Positions 8,158 to 17,144 of a DNA stretch of 64,000 nucleotides are shown piece by piece; the first letter of the stretch is position 1; each line of letters begins with the position of its first letter. The notes below the pieces were generated by a model, which saw only the letters and a program-made list of their open reading frames with translations, ran no database searches and was not told the DNA's origin. Source of the stretch: CAVTRI01 sp963737075 (GTDB lineage Bacteria; Actinomycetota; Acidimicrobiia; Acidimicrobiales; Palsa-688). The stretch spans positions 1,116,001 through 1,180,000 of the forward strand of contig CAVTRI010000001.1 of the NCBI GenBank assembly GCA_963737075.1, written 5' to 3'. The translations under genes and the position numbers were made by a program.

Positions 8158-9387
8158 TTATTTGTGAGTCGCCTTGCGCCGCAGTGGGCGCAGCCCGGGC
8201 ACCGGCCGCCCTCGGGACAGGTGCTCCAGGTCGTCGAGCAACTCCCTCACCAGACGGGAGTCAGCAACCTCGGAGGGAGCGATCGCCTCTGCCTCAGTGA
8301 GCGCCGCAACGGCTCGCGCCACCTCGCGGCGCTGGGCGTGCGCCCTCGCGATGTCAACCAGGAACCGGGCCTGCCGCTCGGATGACAGGCCAGTGGGGCG
8401 GACCTTTGCAGCGAGCCGTAGCGCCTCGGCGGCGTTGCCTAACTCGACCTCGACCGCCACCTGGTGCAAAACGACATTGGTCGGGCCGAACTCCGTGCCG
8501 TGGTCGTTGCGGTCACCGCCGAGACTCGGGGCAAGCCCGGCAGCGACCCGTAGATGTCGTCTCGCTTCGTCGGTGTTGCCGCGCCGGGATTCGAGTACGG
8601 CTAACAGCAGAGCGCAGGCGCCGGTAAGGGAGACCAGCCCTGGGTCGGCGTCAGTAGGCAGGGTCTTGGCCAAGGCGACCGCTTGGCGCAACACGTGCAG
8701 GGCCAGTTCGTCCTCGGAGGAGTTCACGAAGGTGTGGCCCATCCGGAGCTGGCCGGCCATGATCAGGCTGCGGTCGCCGCATCGCTCGCCCGCGCCGATG
8801 GCCCGGTCCGCGGCGATCCATCCGGCGCCAATATCACCGACTTTGATCAACATGGCGGCGGCGATCTGGTAAGCGACGGCCAGGAGGCTGAACACGTCGG
8901 CCCGTTCTTCGCTGTCCTGGACCTGGCGGCTCGCCGCCTCCAACGAGGGGATCAACGTTGCCAACAGCGGCCCCAGCTCGGCGAAGGCCGACGCGTGTAC
9001 CAACTCCCACGATCTGGCGACGTCGGCGCGTTGGCGTTCGAAGCTCGCTGCGCCTGGACCTCGGGCCGTGATGCCGACGGCTGCCTGCGGGGCGGGGTGG
9101 CCGGCCAGTGCGAGGCGGACGACTTCCACGTAGGGGCGTTGGCGCTCCAGGTCAGCGGCGTCCTCACCCAACACCAACTCGACCAGCTCCCTCGACGGCA
9201 CCGACAAAGCGACCGCGAGCCGCTGGAGCATGCCCACGTCCGAGACGGTGATCTCGCCCCGCTCGACCTGCGACACCCAGCTCACCGATCGCTTCACCGT
9301 GTCAGCGAGGCCCCGCGGGTCCAACCCCTGTTCCCGGCGAAGCTCCTTCATCCTGTCGCCCAGGGTGGGCAACCGCGGGTCAGCCAC
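8158..9387 (-). CDS. XRE-family regulator with TPR-like C-terminal region
   Basis: From GTG 9387 the protein has an N-terminal HTH (RMKELRREQGLDPRGLADTVKRSVSWVSQVERGEITVSDVGMLQRLA, residues about 12-60). A roughly 340-residue helical region with tetratricopeptide-like repeats follows (ADRAIGAGERCGDRSLI, AEALRLAAKVRPTG, AVAALTEAEAIAP). Such XRE-TPR regulators are common in actinobacterial mobile elements and may sense a peptide or metabolite. Longer upstream starts are possible, but the GTG overlaps the stop of the upstream monooxygenase gene (GTGGCTGA), a coupling arrangement that supports this choice. It precedes the translocase and Rep genes on the same strand. Confidence 0.75.
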   Translation of the reverse strand: MADPRLPTLGDRMKELRREQGLDPRGLADTVKRSVSWVSQVERGEITVSDVGMLQRLAVALSVPSRELVELVLGEDAADLERQRPYVEVVRLALAGHPAPQAAVGITARGPGAASFERQRADVARSWELVHASAFAELGPLLATLIPSLEAASRQVQDSEERADVFSLLAVAYQIAAAMLIKVGDIGAGWIAADRAIGAGERCGDRSLIMAGQLRMGHTFVNSSEDELALHVLRQAVALAKTLPTDADPGLVSLTGACALLLAVLESRRGNTDEARRHLRVAAGLAPSLGGDRNDHGTEFGPTNVVLHQVAVEVELGNAAEALRLAAKVRPTGLSSERQARFLVDIARAHAQRREVARAVAALTEAEAIAPSEVADSRLVRELLDDLEHLSRGRPVPGLRPLRRKATHK

Positions 9388-9726
9388 GGCCGGGATCAGC
9401 CTGTGACCGCACCAGGCCGCCCAGTGTTCTGACCCTCCAAACCTCGGGATCGCGGGCCAGATGTTGGCCACGCTCGGCCAGGAACCGACGCACATGGGGA
9501 GCTGCCTCGTGCGCCTCGAAGTCCGCCTCCGTCCGATACAGCTCGTAGAACACCCGTGTCCGCGGTGCTGTCGGCTCCGCGTGTGTCAGGACACCAGGGT
9601 GCCGGGCTCGGTCGTCCTGATCGCCGCCAGCGTCTCCGCTGTCAGGGCGTCGAACGCCTCCTCGTGGCCGTCTATCAGCTCGAACTGCACGACCAGCCCG
9701 TAGGCACTATTGCTCTGTCGATCCAT
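9380..9726 (-). pseudogene. Antibiotic-biosynthesis-monooxygenase-like (ABM) protein, frameshifted
   Basis: From ATG 9726 the frame reads YGLVVQFELIDGHEEAFDAL then ETLAAIRTTEPGTLV and meets a TGA. One base out of frame the protein resumes as LTHAEPTAPRTRVFYELYRTEADFEAHE then VRRFLAERG, ending at 9380. This is the dimeric alpha/beta-barrel ABM pattern (about 115 residues when joined). A single missing base near 9595 separates the halves. The true stop overlaps the start of the XRE gene, so the two were co-translated. ABM domains act as small quinol or aromatic monooxygenases, but many have no known substrate. Confidence 0.65.
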
Positions 9727-9900
9727 CCCGTAGCCACGCTACAACCCGCAACCTCTCTGCGAGTCGCCGAGATTTCTGGTTGCTCGTGGCCGGACGGGAC
9801 CGCCGGCTAACCGGCTCCGCCGGGCCGGCTCGCCCTGCGGGCGCCCGCCCGGACGTTCTCAGAATGCGACAAGTATGAGTCTGGGTGGTGAGAACCTTCC

Positions 9901-10212
9901 CTACAGGATCAAGAACAGCTCCGGAGGGCATACGCCTTCGTCGATGTCGACGACACCAAGACCCTGCTCGACGCCGTCTTGGAGGAATGCCGGAGCTCCG
10001 AGGTTCCCGAGCTGCGCCGGCTCGGCCGCACCCTCAACGCGTGGAAGACCGAGATCCTCAACCACCATCGCACCGGCGACAGCAACGGCCCGACCGAGGA
10101 GATGAACCTGCTCATCAAAAAGATCACGCGTGTCGGCTGCGGATTCAGCAACTTCGCCCACTATCGGCTCCGCCTCATCGCACACTGTGGGCTCAAATGG
10201 CATACTCACCGA
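9901..10212 (+). pseudogene. ISL3-family transposase, C-terminal remnant
   Basis: The frame YAFVDVDDTKTLLDAVLEE, LRRLGRTLNAWKTEILNHH, GDSNGPTEEMNLLIKKITR and GCGFSNFAHYRLRLIAHCGL matches the C-terminus of ISL3 transposases, whose final region reads roughly 'LGRTL..W...IL..H..G.SNGPTE..N...K...R...GF..F..YR.R'. Only about 100 of some 400 residues remain and there is no start. It ends close to the stop of the following minus-strand oxidoreductase. It marks a recombination junction at the outer edge of the AICE-like segment. Confidence 0.7.
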
Positions 10213-10259
10213 ACCGCATCAATGCGAGGCCGTACCCCCCCACTTGGCCGCGTAGCGCC

Positions 10260-11132
10260 TCATAACTGGGCGGCGGCTGGGATCACTTCTTCCCCCATGA
10301 GCTCGATCGGGCTGATGGTGCCCACGTCGTTGAGTGCGCCGTGCGCGTGCTGGACGCCCAATGTGGCCAGCCGTTGCAGCTCTCGGAGCATGGCGTCGGT
10401 CTTGTTGCCGTTGACGCCAAGATCGAACGGCATCATCACGGTCTTCTCGATCTGGTCGTAGTCGCGACCGACGTCGTTGCAGTGCCGACGCAGGATCTCG
10501 AGCTTGTGCTCGAGGTCCGGTGTGACGAAGAGATTGCAGGCTTGCGCGTACTTGGCGACGAGGCGCAGAGTCTTCTTCTCCCCGACGCCGCCGATCAGGA
10601 TCGGGGGATGAGGACGCTGCAGCGGCCGCGGGATGTTGAGGGTGCGGCCCAGGTGGTAGTGGTTGCCTTCGTACGGCGACTCATCGTCGCTGCACATCTG
10701 TAGGAAGATCTGCAGTGCCTCTTCCAGGCGCTCGAAGCGTTCGGGGGTGGGCGGGAACGGCAAGCCCAGACCGGCCGCCTCCTCGGCGTTCACGCCGGCG
10801 CCGATACCGAGCCAGGCACGGCCCTTCGACAAGACATCGAGCGTGGAGACGCTCTTGGCCAGCAGGCCGGGCTCGCGGTAGACGACAGCAGTCACCCAGG
10901 CGAGCAGGTCGATCCGTTCGGTGTGGGCGGCGAGGAAGCCCAGCGTGGTGTAGGCCTCGAGCATGTCGAGCTCCGGCGGTCCCACGTGGTGGATCTGCCA
11001 GACGTGATCCATGACGCTGAGCTTGGTGAAACCGACATCCTCCGCGGTCCTGGCAATCTTCGCCAAGTCGTCGGCGAGCGACGGCGAACCGTTGGGATAC
11101 GTGAAGTTGGGAACGTGCAAACCGAGCCTCAA
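10260..11132 (-). CDS. F420-dependent LLM-class oxidoreductase
   Basis: A complete 290-residue luciferase-like monooxygenase-fold protein: MRLGLHVPNFTYP at the N-terminus, VGFTKLSVMDHVWQ, then TERIDLLAWVTAVVYREP, LSKGRAWLGIGAGVNAEEAAGLGL and PRPLQRPHPPILIGGVGEKK. These are the conserved strands and loops of actinobacterial F420-binding LLM proteins of the TIGR03560 type. It should use coenzyme F420 for a hydride transfer; the substrate cannot be read from sequence. It is monocistronic, with an intact start and stop, flanked by the ISL3 remnant and the SDR remnant. Confidence 0.85.
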   Translation of the reverse strand: MRLGLHVPNFTYPNGSPSLADDLAKIARTAEDVGFTKLSVMDHVWQIHHVGPPELDMLEAYTTLGFLAAHTERIDLLAWVTAVVYREPGLLAKSVSTLDVLSKGRAWLGIGAGVNAEEAAGLGLPFPPTPERFERLEEALQIFLQMCSDDESPYEGNHYHLGRTLNIPRPLQRPHPPILIGGVGEKKTLRLVAKYAQACNLFVTPDLEHKLEILRRHCNDVGRDYDQIEKTVMMPFDLGVNGNKTDAMLRELQRLATLGVQHAHGALNDVGTISPIELMGEEVIPAAAQL

Positions 11133-11324
11133 CGGGCCCTCCTAAAGCGGGTGACACGGGTTGCGCCACATGTTTCCCGCAGATACGGCCGGGCGTGTCA
11201 CCTCGACCGGACTCCGGGTGGCTCTGGAAACGCTCATTTTACGGCAGACGCTTGTCGGCAGCGCCGCTCCGCGTCCGTGGTCGAATTGTCCCATCGATGA
11301 CCTCCGTGCGCTGTGCAGTGCGGT

Positions 11325-11905
11325 TTAAGAGTCCGGCGCATCGTTCGGTCGGGGCGAGACGGGCGAGTCGCACTCTAGGACCGCTGCGTCGCCTCGGACG
11401 GTGTAGCGGATGCCGGGGCTGCTGGTGGTGATCGCGTCGGCAATTGCCCGACCGGCGTGAGTGGCCGGGACGCCGTCGCGCGCGAACGTCCGGGCCTGGT
11501 TGGTGACGGCGTCGAGGAGCGTGTCGTAGCGGTCGCGTTGATCCGAGGTCATCCCGGCGGCAAGGCGCTCGGCGGTGACGACACCGCGGGCCGACATCTC
11601 GGTGGTTACCGCCCCGGGCTCGATGACGACGATCTTGACGCCGAATCGCTCCGTGAGCGCCGCGACATCGAAGGGTGTCACTGACGGCTTCCAACGCGAA
11701 TTTGGATCCCGCGTAAGCGCCGTAGGTCGCCTGGGCGACCCGCTCGCCGACAGAGCTGACGTTCACAACAGCCCGCCGCTGTCCAACAACGCAGGGAGCA
11801 GAGCCTCGCGACCGCCTCGGGGCCATCATGAACGCCGCGTTCGCGCAGGCACCGGGCGTCTGACCGCTGTTGACGGCAGGCTCGCCGAGTTGGCTCGAGC
11901 CGGGT
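11325..11905 (-). pseudogene. Short-chain dehydrogenase/reductase (SDR) remnant
   Basis: The recognisable core is VVNVSSVGERVAQATYGAYAGSKFALEAVSDTLR, carrying the catalytic Ser and the YxxxK motif of classical SDRs, followed one frame over by IVVIEPGAVTTEMSARG and a C-terminal ARDGVPATHAGRAIADAI. The N-terminal Rossmann region (TGxxxGxG) is missing and the frame changes at least twice (near 11690 and near 11810). It is truncated just downstream of the thiamine-diphosphate enzyme gene on the same strand. No activity is expected. Confidence 0.7.
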
Positions 11906-11949
11906 GTCGTCTAGTGGACGGCCGCGCGGGCAAACGGCCGCCGAAGGAG

Positions 11950-13668
11950 CTACAGATCGGGAATCGGCATGGGCCCCGAGTACACTTCGGCGAAACGGCT
12001 CATCATCTCGGTCGGGATGGCCAGGTTGGCGTCGTGGTCGGTCCGGAGGCACACCACCGCTGGACCCGCAGCCTTGTTGGCCCGCTGCAACGCGGACTCC
12101 ACGTCATCCAGGTGCTCGGCGTATTCGGCGTGGCATCCCAGGCCCTGGGCGACGAGATCCCAGCGGACTTCTCCCTGCTGGGTACCGAACGTGCGTCCGT
12201 ACAGGGCCAGTTGGTTCGGTTCTTCCATTGTCCACGAGCCCTCGGCGAACACCACGGTGACGACATGCACGTGTTCCCTGGCGGCTGATTGGAGTTCCAT
12301 GGCGTTGAAGCCGGCGGCCCCGTCGCCGGTCACGCACACTACGTCTCGATCGGGGGCGCCGAGCTTGGCCCCGATAGCCGAGGGGATGCCGGTGCCGAGC
12401 ATCCCCAGCTCCAGGATGCTGTGGTAGGAACGCGGTTGGGTCGCCGGCAGGAGCGCGTACGCCCACAGCGACGTATTGCCGCCGTCAGTGACATAGACGG
12501 CATCGGGGCCGAACACTCGCCCGATGACTTCCATGGCGTGGGCGGGATGGATCCCTTCACCGCTCCAGTCGCGTACGGCAGCCAACTGCGCCTGGCGCCA
12601 GCTGGCGTCGGCGTCGCGGTATCGGGCCAGGTCGTCGCCCTCCCGCCTCGCCCGCGGCATGCCCCGCAATACCTGGGCGAGCCCCGACAGCGCCGGTTTC
12701 GCGTCGGCAACGATCCCGAGCTTAAGCGGTCGGGTCACGCCCATGTGACGCGGCTCGATGTCGATTTGGAGCAGCTGCTGGTCGGCTGGGTCGCCCCAGT
12801 ACTTGTCGTAGGGGACATCGAGATTTCCGATGCGTGACCCCACGACGAGGATAACATCGGCCTCCCGGCGGGCCAGATCGCCGGCCGGCCCCGAACCGTA
12901 GAGGCAGTTCGGATGATCACCGGGGACGCTGGCCCGCCCGGCCATGCTTGTCGTCACGGGGCAGCCGAGCACCTCCACCAGATCGACCAGCTCCTGGTTG
13001 GCGTCGCCGCGGTCCACGCCGCTGCCGGCTATCACCAGCGGCCTGCGGGCCCCGCCGAGCAGTTCGGCCGCCTCGGCCAGCTGCCGCTGGGAGGCCTCCG
13101 GCAGCGACGGCCGGTACGCATCGGCAGGCCAGACGGGGGCGAGGTTGTCGTCGCCCTCCTCGTAGAGCACCGGAGCCGGCAGCTCAATGTGCACGGGCCC
13201 GGGCCGCCCGCTCCACATCTCCCGAAACGCCATACGCACCACCTCGCCGATCCGATCCCACGAGAGGATCGGACCGCCCCATTTGACCACGGGACTGAAC
13301 ACCGCGAGCTGGTCCTGGCCCTGGAAGGTGGAAGGCGGCGACGGATACACGATGCCAAGTCGGTGCTGAGAGGTGAGCACGAGCACCGGCACACCTTCAT
13401 GACGGGCAGTGATCACCCCGGGCAGGAGGTTGGCCGAGCCCGGCCCGGGATTGCCCAGCACGGCCGCCACCCGCCCTGTGGTCTTGTACAGCCCCTCGGC
13501 CATGTGCACCCCGGCGGCCTCGTGGCGGATCGGCACCAGACGAATGCCATGCGCCTCCAGCTGGGCCAGAAGCGGATCCACTTCCGGTGAGGGCAGCCCA
13601 AATAGGAATTCGATGCCCTCGGCTGCGAGCGCCCTCGCCAGCACCTCTCCCCCCGTGATCTGTGGCAT
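11950..13668 (-). CDS. Thiamine-diphosphate-dependent enzyme (acetolactate synthase-like)
   Basis: A complete 572-residue protein with the three-domain layout of the POX/AHAS superfamily: an N-terminal PYR domain with the catalytic Glu in IRHEAAGVHMAEGLYKTTG (about residue 49), a central TPP_enzyme_M domain (RRPLVIAGSGVDRGDAN), and a PP domain with GDGAAGFNAMELQ. The PP motif is normally closed by Asn about 25 residues after GDG; here the aligned segment reads VVFAEGSW, so Ala or Glu stands at the usual Asn. The reaction is therefore unclear (decarboxylase, synthase or lyase). It is separated by 12 nt from the upstream alcohol dehydrogenase, indicating one operon. Confidence 0.85.
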   Translation of the reverse strand: MPQITGGEVLARALAAEGIEFLFGLPSPEVDPLLAQLEAHGIRLVPIRHEAAGVHMAEGLYKTTGRVAAVLGNPGPGSANLLPGVITARHEGVPVLVLTSQHRLGIVYPSPPSTFQGQDQLAVFSPVVKWGGPILSWDRIGEVVRMAFREMWSGRPGPVHIELPAPVLYEEGDDNLAPVWPADAYRPSLPEASQRQLAEAAELLGGARRPLVIAGSGVDRGDANQELVDLVEVLGCPVTTSMAGRASVPGDHPNCLYGSGPAGDLARREADVILVVGSRIGNLDVPYDKYWGDPADQQLLQIDIEPRHMGVTRPLKLGIVADAKPALSGLAQVLRGMPRARREGDDLARYRDADASWRQAQLAAVRDWSGEGIHPAHAMEVIGRVFGPDAVYVTDGGNTSLWAYALLPATQPRSYHSILELGMLGTGIPSAIGAKLGAPDRDVVCVTGDGAAGFNAMELQSAAREHVHVVTVVFAEGSWTMEEPNQLALYGRTFGTQQGEVRWDLVAQGLGCHAEYAEHLDDVESALQRANKAAGPAVVCLRTDHDANLAIPTEMMSRFAEVYSGPMPIPDL

Positions 13669-13680
13669 TTCTGGTCCTCC

Positions 13681-14895
13681 CTAAGAACTGTGGTCGTGGT
13701 GAACGGTCGACGATCGGATAGGTCGAGCGGTGGACGGGGCGGGCGCGACGGCGGGGCTGGCCGGGTCGATGAGGATCTTGGCGTGGGTTTCGGGGTCGCC
13801 CAGGGCGTCGAACGCGGCGTCGACGCCGTCCAACCCCACCGAACCCGTGATCATGGGGCGAGGATCGACTTTGCCTTCGGCCATCATCCTCAGCGTGTCC
13901 CGGAACTCGAGGGGGGTGTAGCCGATCACGAACCGCAGCTCGATCTCCTTGTTGACCGCCATCGCCGGGGTGAACTGGTCGGGGCCGATGCACACCCCCA
14001 CCACCACCACCCGAGAGAACAGCGGCGCCCCGTCGATAATGGACTCGATCACCCCGGGCACCCCGACACACTCGAAGATGACCGGCCGCTTGGGGGCCGC
14101 CGCCAACACCTCCGTCAGCCGCCAGGCGTGCCACCATCCGAAAGGCAGGCGCTCCAGCTTCTCCACCGTGCCGACGGCCAGCTCCAGGGCGGCCGGTGTG
14201 TCACGGATCTGCCCGCGTCCTGGCGCCGCCGTGAACGGTGCGTCGCGGCCGGGATCGACCACCACATCGGCCCCGCAGGCGACCGCCAGCGCCCTCCGGC
14301 CGGCCGAAAAGTCACTGGCGACGACGGTCCGGACGCCCCTGGCCTTGAGCAGCAGGATCACGGCCAACCCGATCGGCCCGCAGCCGATCACCACCGCCGC
14401 TGATCGCTTGGCCACCTCGGCCCTTTGCACGGCATGCCATGCGATCGCCATGGGCTCGGTCAGCGCCGCCACGTCTGCTCCCAACCCGTTCGGGACCGGC
14501 ATCATCAACGACTCCTGGACGAGCAACTCCTCGGCGTACGCGCCCGGAGCGTGCGCCGACAGGCCGGTCATGTCCACCCCCTGGCTGCCCCGAAGCAGCG
14601 GCAGCGCCACCGCCGGTGCGCCGGTCGGCACCTCGCGCCGGCAGCCGGGCCCGTAGTCAGCCACCTCTCCGCAAAACTCGTGACCGAACACGATCGGCTC
14701 GTCCGACCGGGCGAAACGATGGTATCCCGACCGGGCCGCCACCTCCGCCAACGTGTCGAAGCCATGACGGGCGTGAAGATCGGAACCGCAAATCCCGCAG
14801 CGCACAACCCGGAGACACACCTGCCCTGGACCCGGCACCGGCTCGGCGCGTTCGACGACCTTCAACTCGGCATTCTGGCAAACAACAGCACGCAA
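13681..14895 (-). CDS. Zinc-dependent alcohol dehydrogenase (MDR family)
   Basis: A complete 404-residue medium-chain dehydrogenase. Catalytic zinc ligands lie in CGICGSDLHARHG and GHEFCGEV, the cofactor loop is VVIGCGPIGLAVILLLKARG, and the NAD(P)-site acid lies in VVASDFSAGRR. The structural-zinc loop with four closely spaced Cys seen in many ADHs is absent. An insertion around residues 225-255 (LAVGTVEKLERLPFGWWHAW) is unusual for the fold. It is transcribed with, and just ahead of, the thiamine-diphosphate enzyme, so it may supply or consume an aldehyde or ketone for that enzyme; this is inference. Confidence 0.85.
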   Translation of the reverse strand: MRAVVCQNAELKVVERAEPVPGPGQVCLRVVRCGICGSDLHARHGFDTLAEVAARSGYHRFARSDEPIVFGHEFCGEVADYGPGCRREVPTGAPAVALPLLRGSQGVDMTGLSAHAPGAYAEELLVQESLMMPVPNGLGADVAALTEPMAIAWHAVQRAEVAKRSAAVVIGCGPIGLAVILLLKARGVRTVVASDFSAGRRALAVACGADVVVDPGRDAPFTAAPGRGQIRDTPAALELAVGTVEKLERLPFGWWHAWRLTEVLAAAPKRPVIFECVGVPGVIESIIDGAPLFSRVVVVGVCIGPDQFTPAMAVNKEIELRFVIGYTPLEFRDTLRMMAEGKVDPRPMITGSVGLDGVDAAFDALGDPETHAKILIDPASPAVAPAPSTARPIRSSTVHHDHSS

Positions 14896-14952
14896 GGGGT
14901 GAACCTCCTCAGTCTGAGCTGGTGACGTGCATCTTGGCCGACTCCTCCTGGG

Positions 14953-15596
14953 TCATCGTCGCGGGCGTCCTCGTCGGCCCTGGTCACCCTGAGAGCGAAC
15001 CTTGATCGGACAGTTGAAGCGCACATCGATGAGGGTAGGCCGCAGGATGGCGACGGCGTCGCTGGCGATGCTGTCCCAGTTGTCGAAGAAATCGCTGGCA
15101 CGGGGGTTGAAGAAGATGAACCGGGCCATGTTCGGTGTTCCGGTGGCGTCGTCGAAGACGGGCGAATAGAGGGCGGCCCCGAGCGGGTTCGCGGCCAGTA
15201 GGTCGAGTCGACCGTTGCGAAGGTCCGCGGGGGCGGTGATGGAATCGAGGATCCGTTGCACGGTGGGGCGCACCCGTTCCGGGCGGGACGACGGCGGGTG
15301 GTTGTCGAGGTGGCGTTAGCGGCTCGGACCAGGTCGAAGAGGTGGGCGCGTTCGGCCTCGTCGAGCTGCAGGGCGCGGGCGATGCCTTCGAGCACGTCTT
15401 CGGACGCGCCGGCGGCGTTGCCACGCTCCAGGCGGGTGTAGTACTCGACGCTGATGCCGGCCAGCATGGCCGTCTCTTCCCGGCGCAGACCTTTCACCCG
15501 GCGGGTGCGGCCATAGGCGGGCAGGCCGGCTTGCTCGGGGCTGATCTTCGCTCGCCGTGAGGTCAAAAACTCGCGGATGTCCTTCCTCGGGTCCAC
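14953..15596 (-). pseudogene. HTH regulator with MmyB-like ligand domain, frameshifted and truncated
   Basis: From GTG 15596: IREFLTSRRAKISPEQAGLP, RRVKGLRREETAMLAGISVEYYTRLERG and SEDVLEGIARALQLDEAERAHLFDL form the XRE-type HTH of the MmyB regulators. After a frameshift near 15285, the MmyB ligand domain continues as RILDSITAPADLRNGRLDLLAANPLGAALYSPVFDD then FFDNWDSIASDAVAILR. It stops about 100 residues early, being replaced by unrelated sequence after RPT. Such regulators often sit divergently from a dehydrogenase they control, and here a dehydrogenase gene starts 145 nt away on the other strand. Confidence 0.75.
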
Positions 15597-15741
15597 GCCC
15601 TCCACGATAGGAGTGGCCAGGAGGAGGAGGGAGTCCCTGCCAGTGCCCCTCTCAACCGGGTCTCCCTGGTCGGGCCGGTGCACGGTTAGATGGACATCAG
15701 GTCGGGCGGGACCGAACGGAGCGTACAGAGAGGATGTGGTC

Positions 15742-16505
15742 ATGCGAGCAGCGATCTTTAACGGCCCGAAGGACATCACCGTCGGCGAGCGTCCCGATCC
15801 GGTGATCGAGGAGCCGACCGACGCCATTGTGCGGGTGGTCCTGGCCTGCGTGTGCGGCTCCGAGGTGTGGTACTACCGGGGCGAGTCACCGCACGCGGTG
15901 GGGTCGATCGGCCACGAGTTCATCGGCATCGTCGAGGATGTGGGCGCTGACGTGCGCAGTGTCGGGGTGGGCGACTTGGTGGTGGCCCCGTTCATCTTCA
16001 GCGACATGTCCTGCCCGCACTGCCGCAACCGGTCCACCATCTCATGCGCCCGGGGCGGGAACTTCGGTGACGGCACCATCGACGGCGGCCAGGGCCAAGC
16101 GGTGCGCGTCCCGCTGGCCGGCTCCACCCTGGTCCCGTGCCCGGCCGCGGCCACTCCGAGGAGGCGCTGAAGTCGCTGCTCACCCTCTCCGACGTCATGG
16201 CCACCGGCCATCACGCCGCGGTGTGCGCCGGCGTCAAAGCGGGCGACACCGTGGCCGTGGTCGGCGATGGCGCCGTCGGCCTGTGCGCCGTGCTGGCCTC
16301 CAAACGGCTGGGCGCGGCCCGCGTCATCGCCCTCAGCCGCCACCCCGAGCGGCAGCGGATCGCCCGTGCGTTCGGGGCGACCGACATCGTCGACTCCCGT
16401 GGCGACCAAGCCCACGAGGCGGTGCTCGAGCTGACCGGCGGGATCGGCGTTGACGCCGCCCTGGAGTGCGTCGGCACTCAGCAGGCCATCGACACCGCCG
16501 CCGCT
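15742..16505 (+). pseudogene. Zinc-binding dehydrogenase (MDR family), frameshifted and 3'-truncated
   Basis: From ATG 15742 the protein reads MRAAIFNGPKDITVGERPDP, the zinc-site segment VCGSEVWYYRGESP, GHEFIGIVEDVGADV and the structural-zinc-like CPHCRNRSTISCARGG. A frameshift near 16135 separates this from HSEEALKSLLTLSDVMATGHHAAVCAGVKAGDTVAVVGDGAVGL and GIGVDAALECVGTQQAIDTAA in another frame. The last third, starting at the usual RPGG segment, is missing. It lies divergently from the MmyB-type regulator remnant. No activity expected. Confidence 0.75.
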
Positions 16506-16594
16506 GGTCCCCGGCACGCACGCGAACGGTGCGCTTCGAGCTCTCGCATCCATGGTTCCCTAATCGGGCATGTCGCCAGCGTGCCGGGCGTGGG

Positions 16595-16869
16595 TCACAA
16601 GCCTTTCGCTCCCACCCTCTCGCTGCTGGCCGCGTCGTTCATTTTGGCGTATTTCTTGTGCAACGCCTGCGGCTGATCCCGGCCCACGAGGCGATCCTGG
16701 CCCAGCTGTATCCGCCAGCTCGGGACTTGCGGACCTGGTAGGCCTCACAGAAGTCCGCCAACTCTCTAAGGGCCAGGACGCCGGCGAACCCCAACTCTGG
16801 GTCGGCATCCAGACCGAGGGAGCCGTAGGCGTGCTGTTGGGCTACCTCGAACAACGAGTCGGTGTCCAT
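16595..16869 (-). pseudogene. Small HTH DNA-binding protein, single frameshift
   Basis: From ATG 16869: MDTDSLFEVAQQHAYGSLGL, then ALRELADFCEAYQVRKSRAGG and YSWARIASWAGISR. One base is missing near 16672, after which the expected recognition helix and tail appear as QALHKKYAKMNDAAS, ending in TGA at 16595. The join recreates the 'W..IA...G.SRQA.HK.Y' motif of a common actinobacterial helix-turn-helix protein of about 90 residues. It may be intact if the missing C in CCGCAGG is a sequencing error. Confidence 0.65.
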
Positions 16870-17144
16870 CAATCTAGGTTGATACCACACGTAGCATTCG
16901 GAGACTCGTTTGGTACTGGATTGAGCCTGTCACATGCGGAAACGCGCCCAGGCGGATACCGTTGCAGCGAAGTAGCGCGACGGGCAGGCGTTAGAACGAA
17001 CTCATACGAGAGTCGGCGGCCCCTAGACCAAGCCGCCATCGCTCGCTAGCAGGGCGCTGAAAACTCCTGGTAGACGATGCGTAGGGTGCTCGCGCTCGAT
17101 GGCGGGGTCCTGCATGCTTGTGGGGTTGGTCAATCGGGAGGTGG

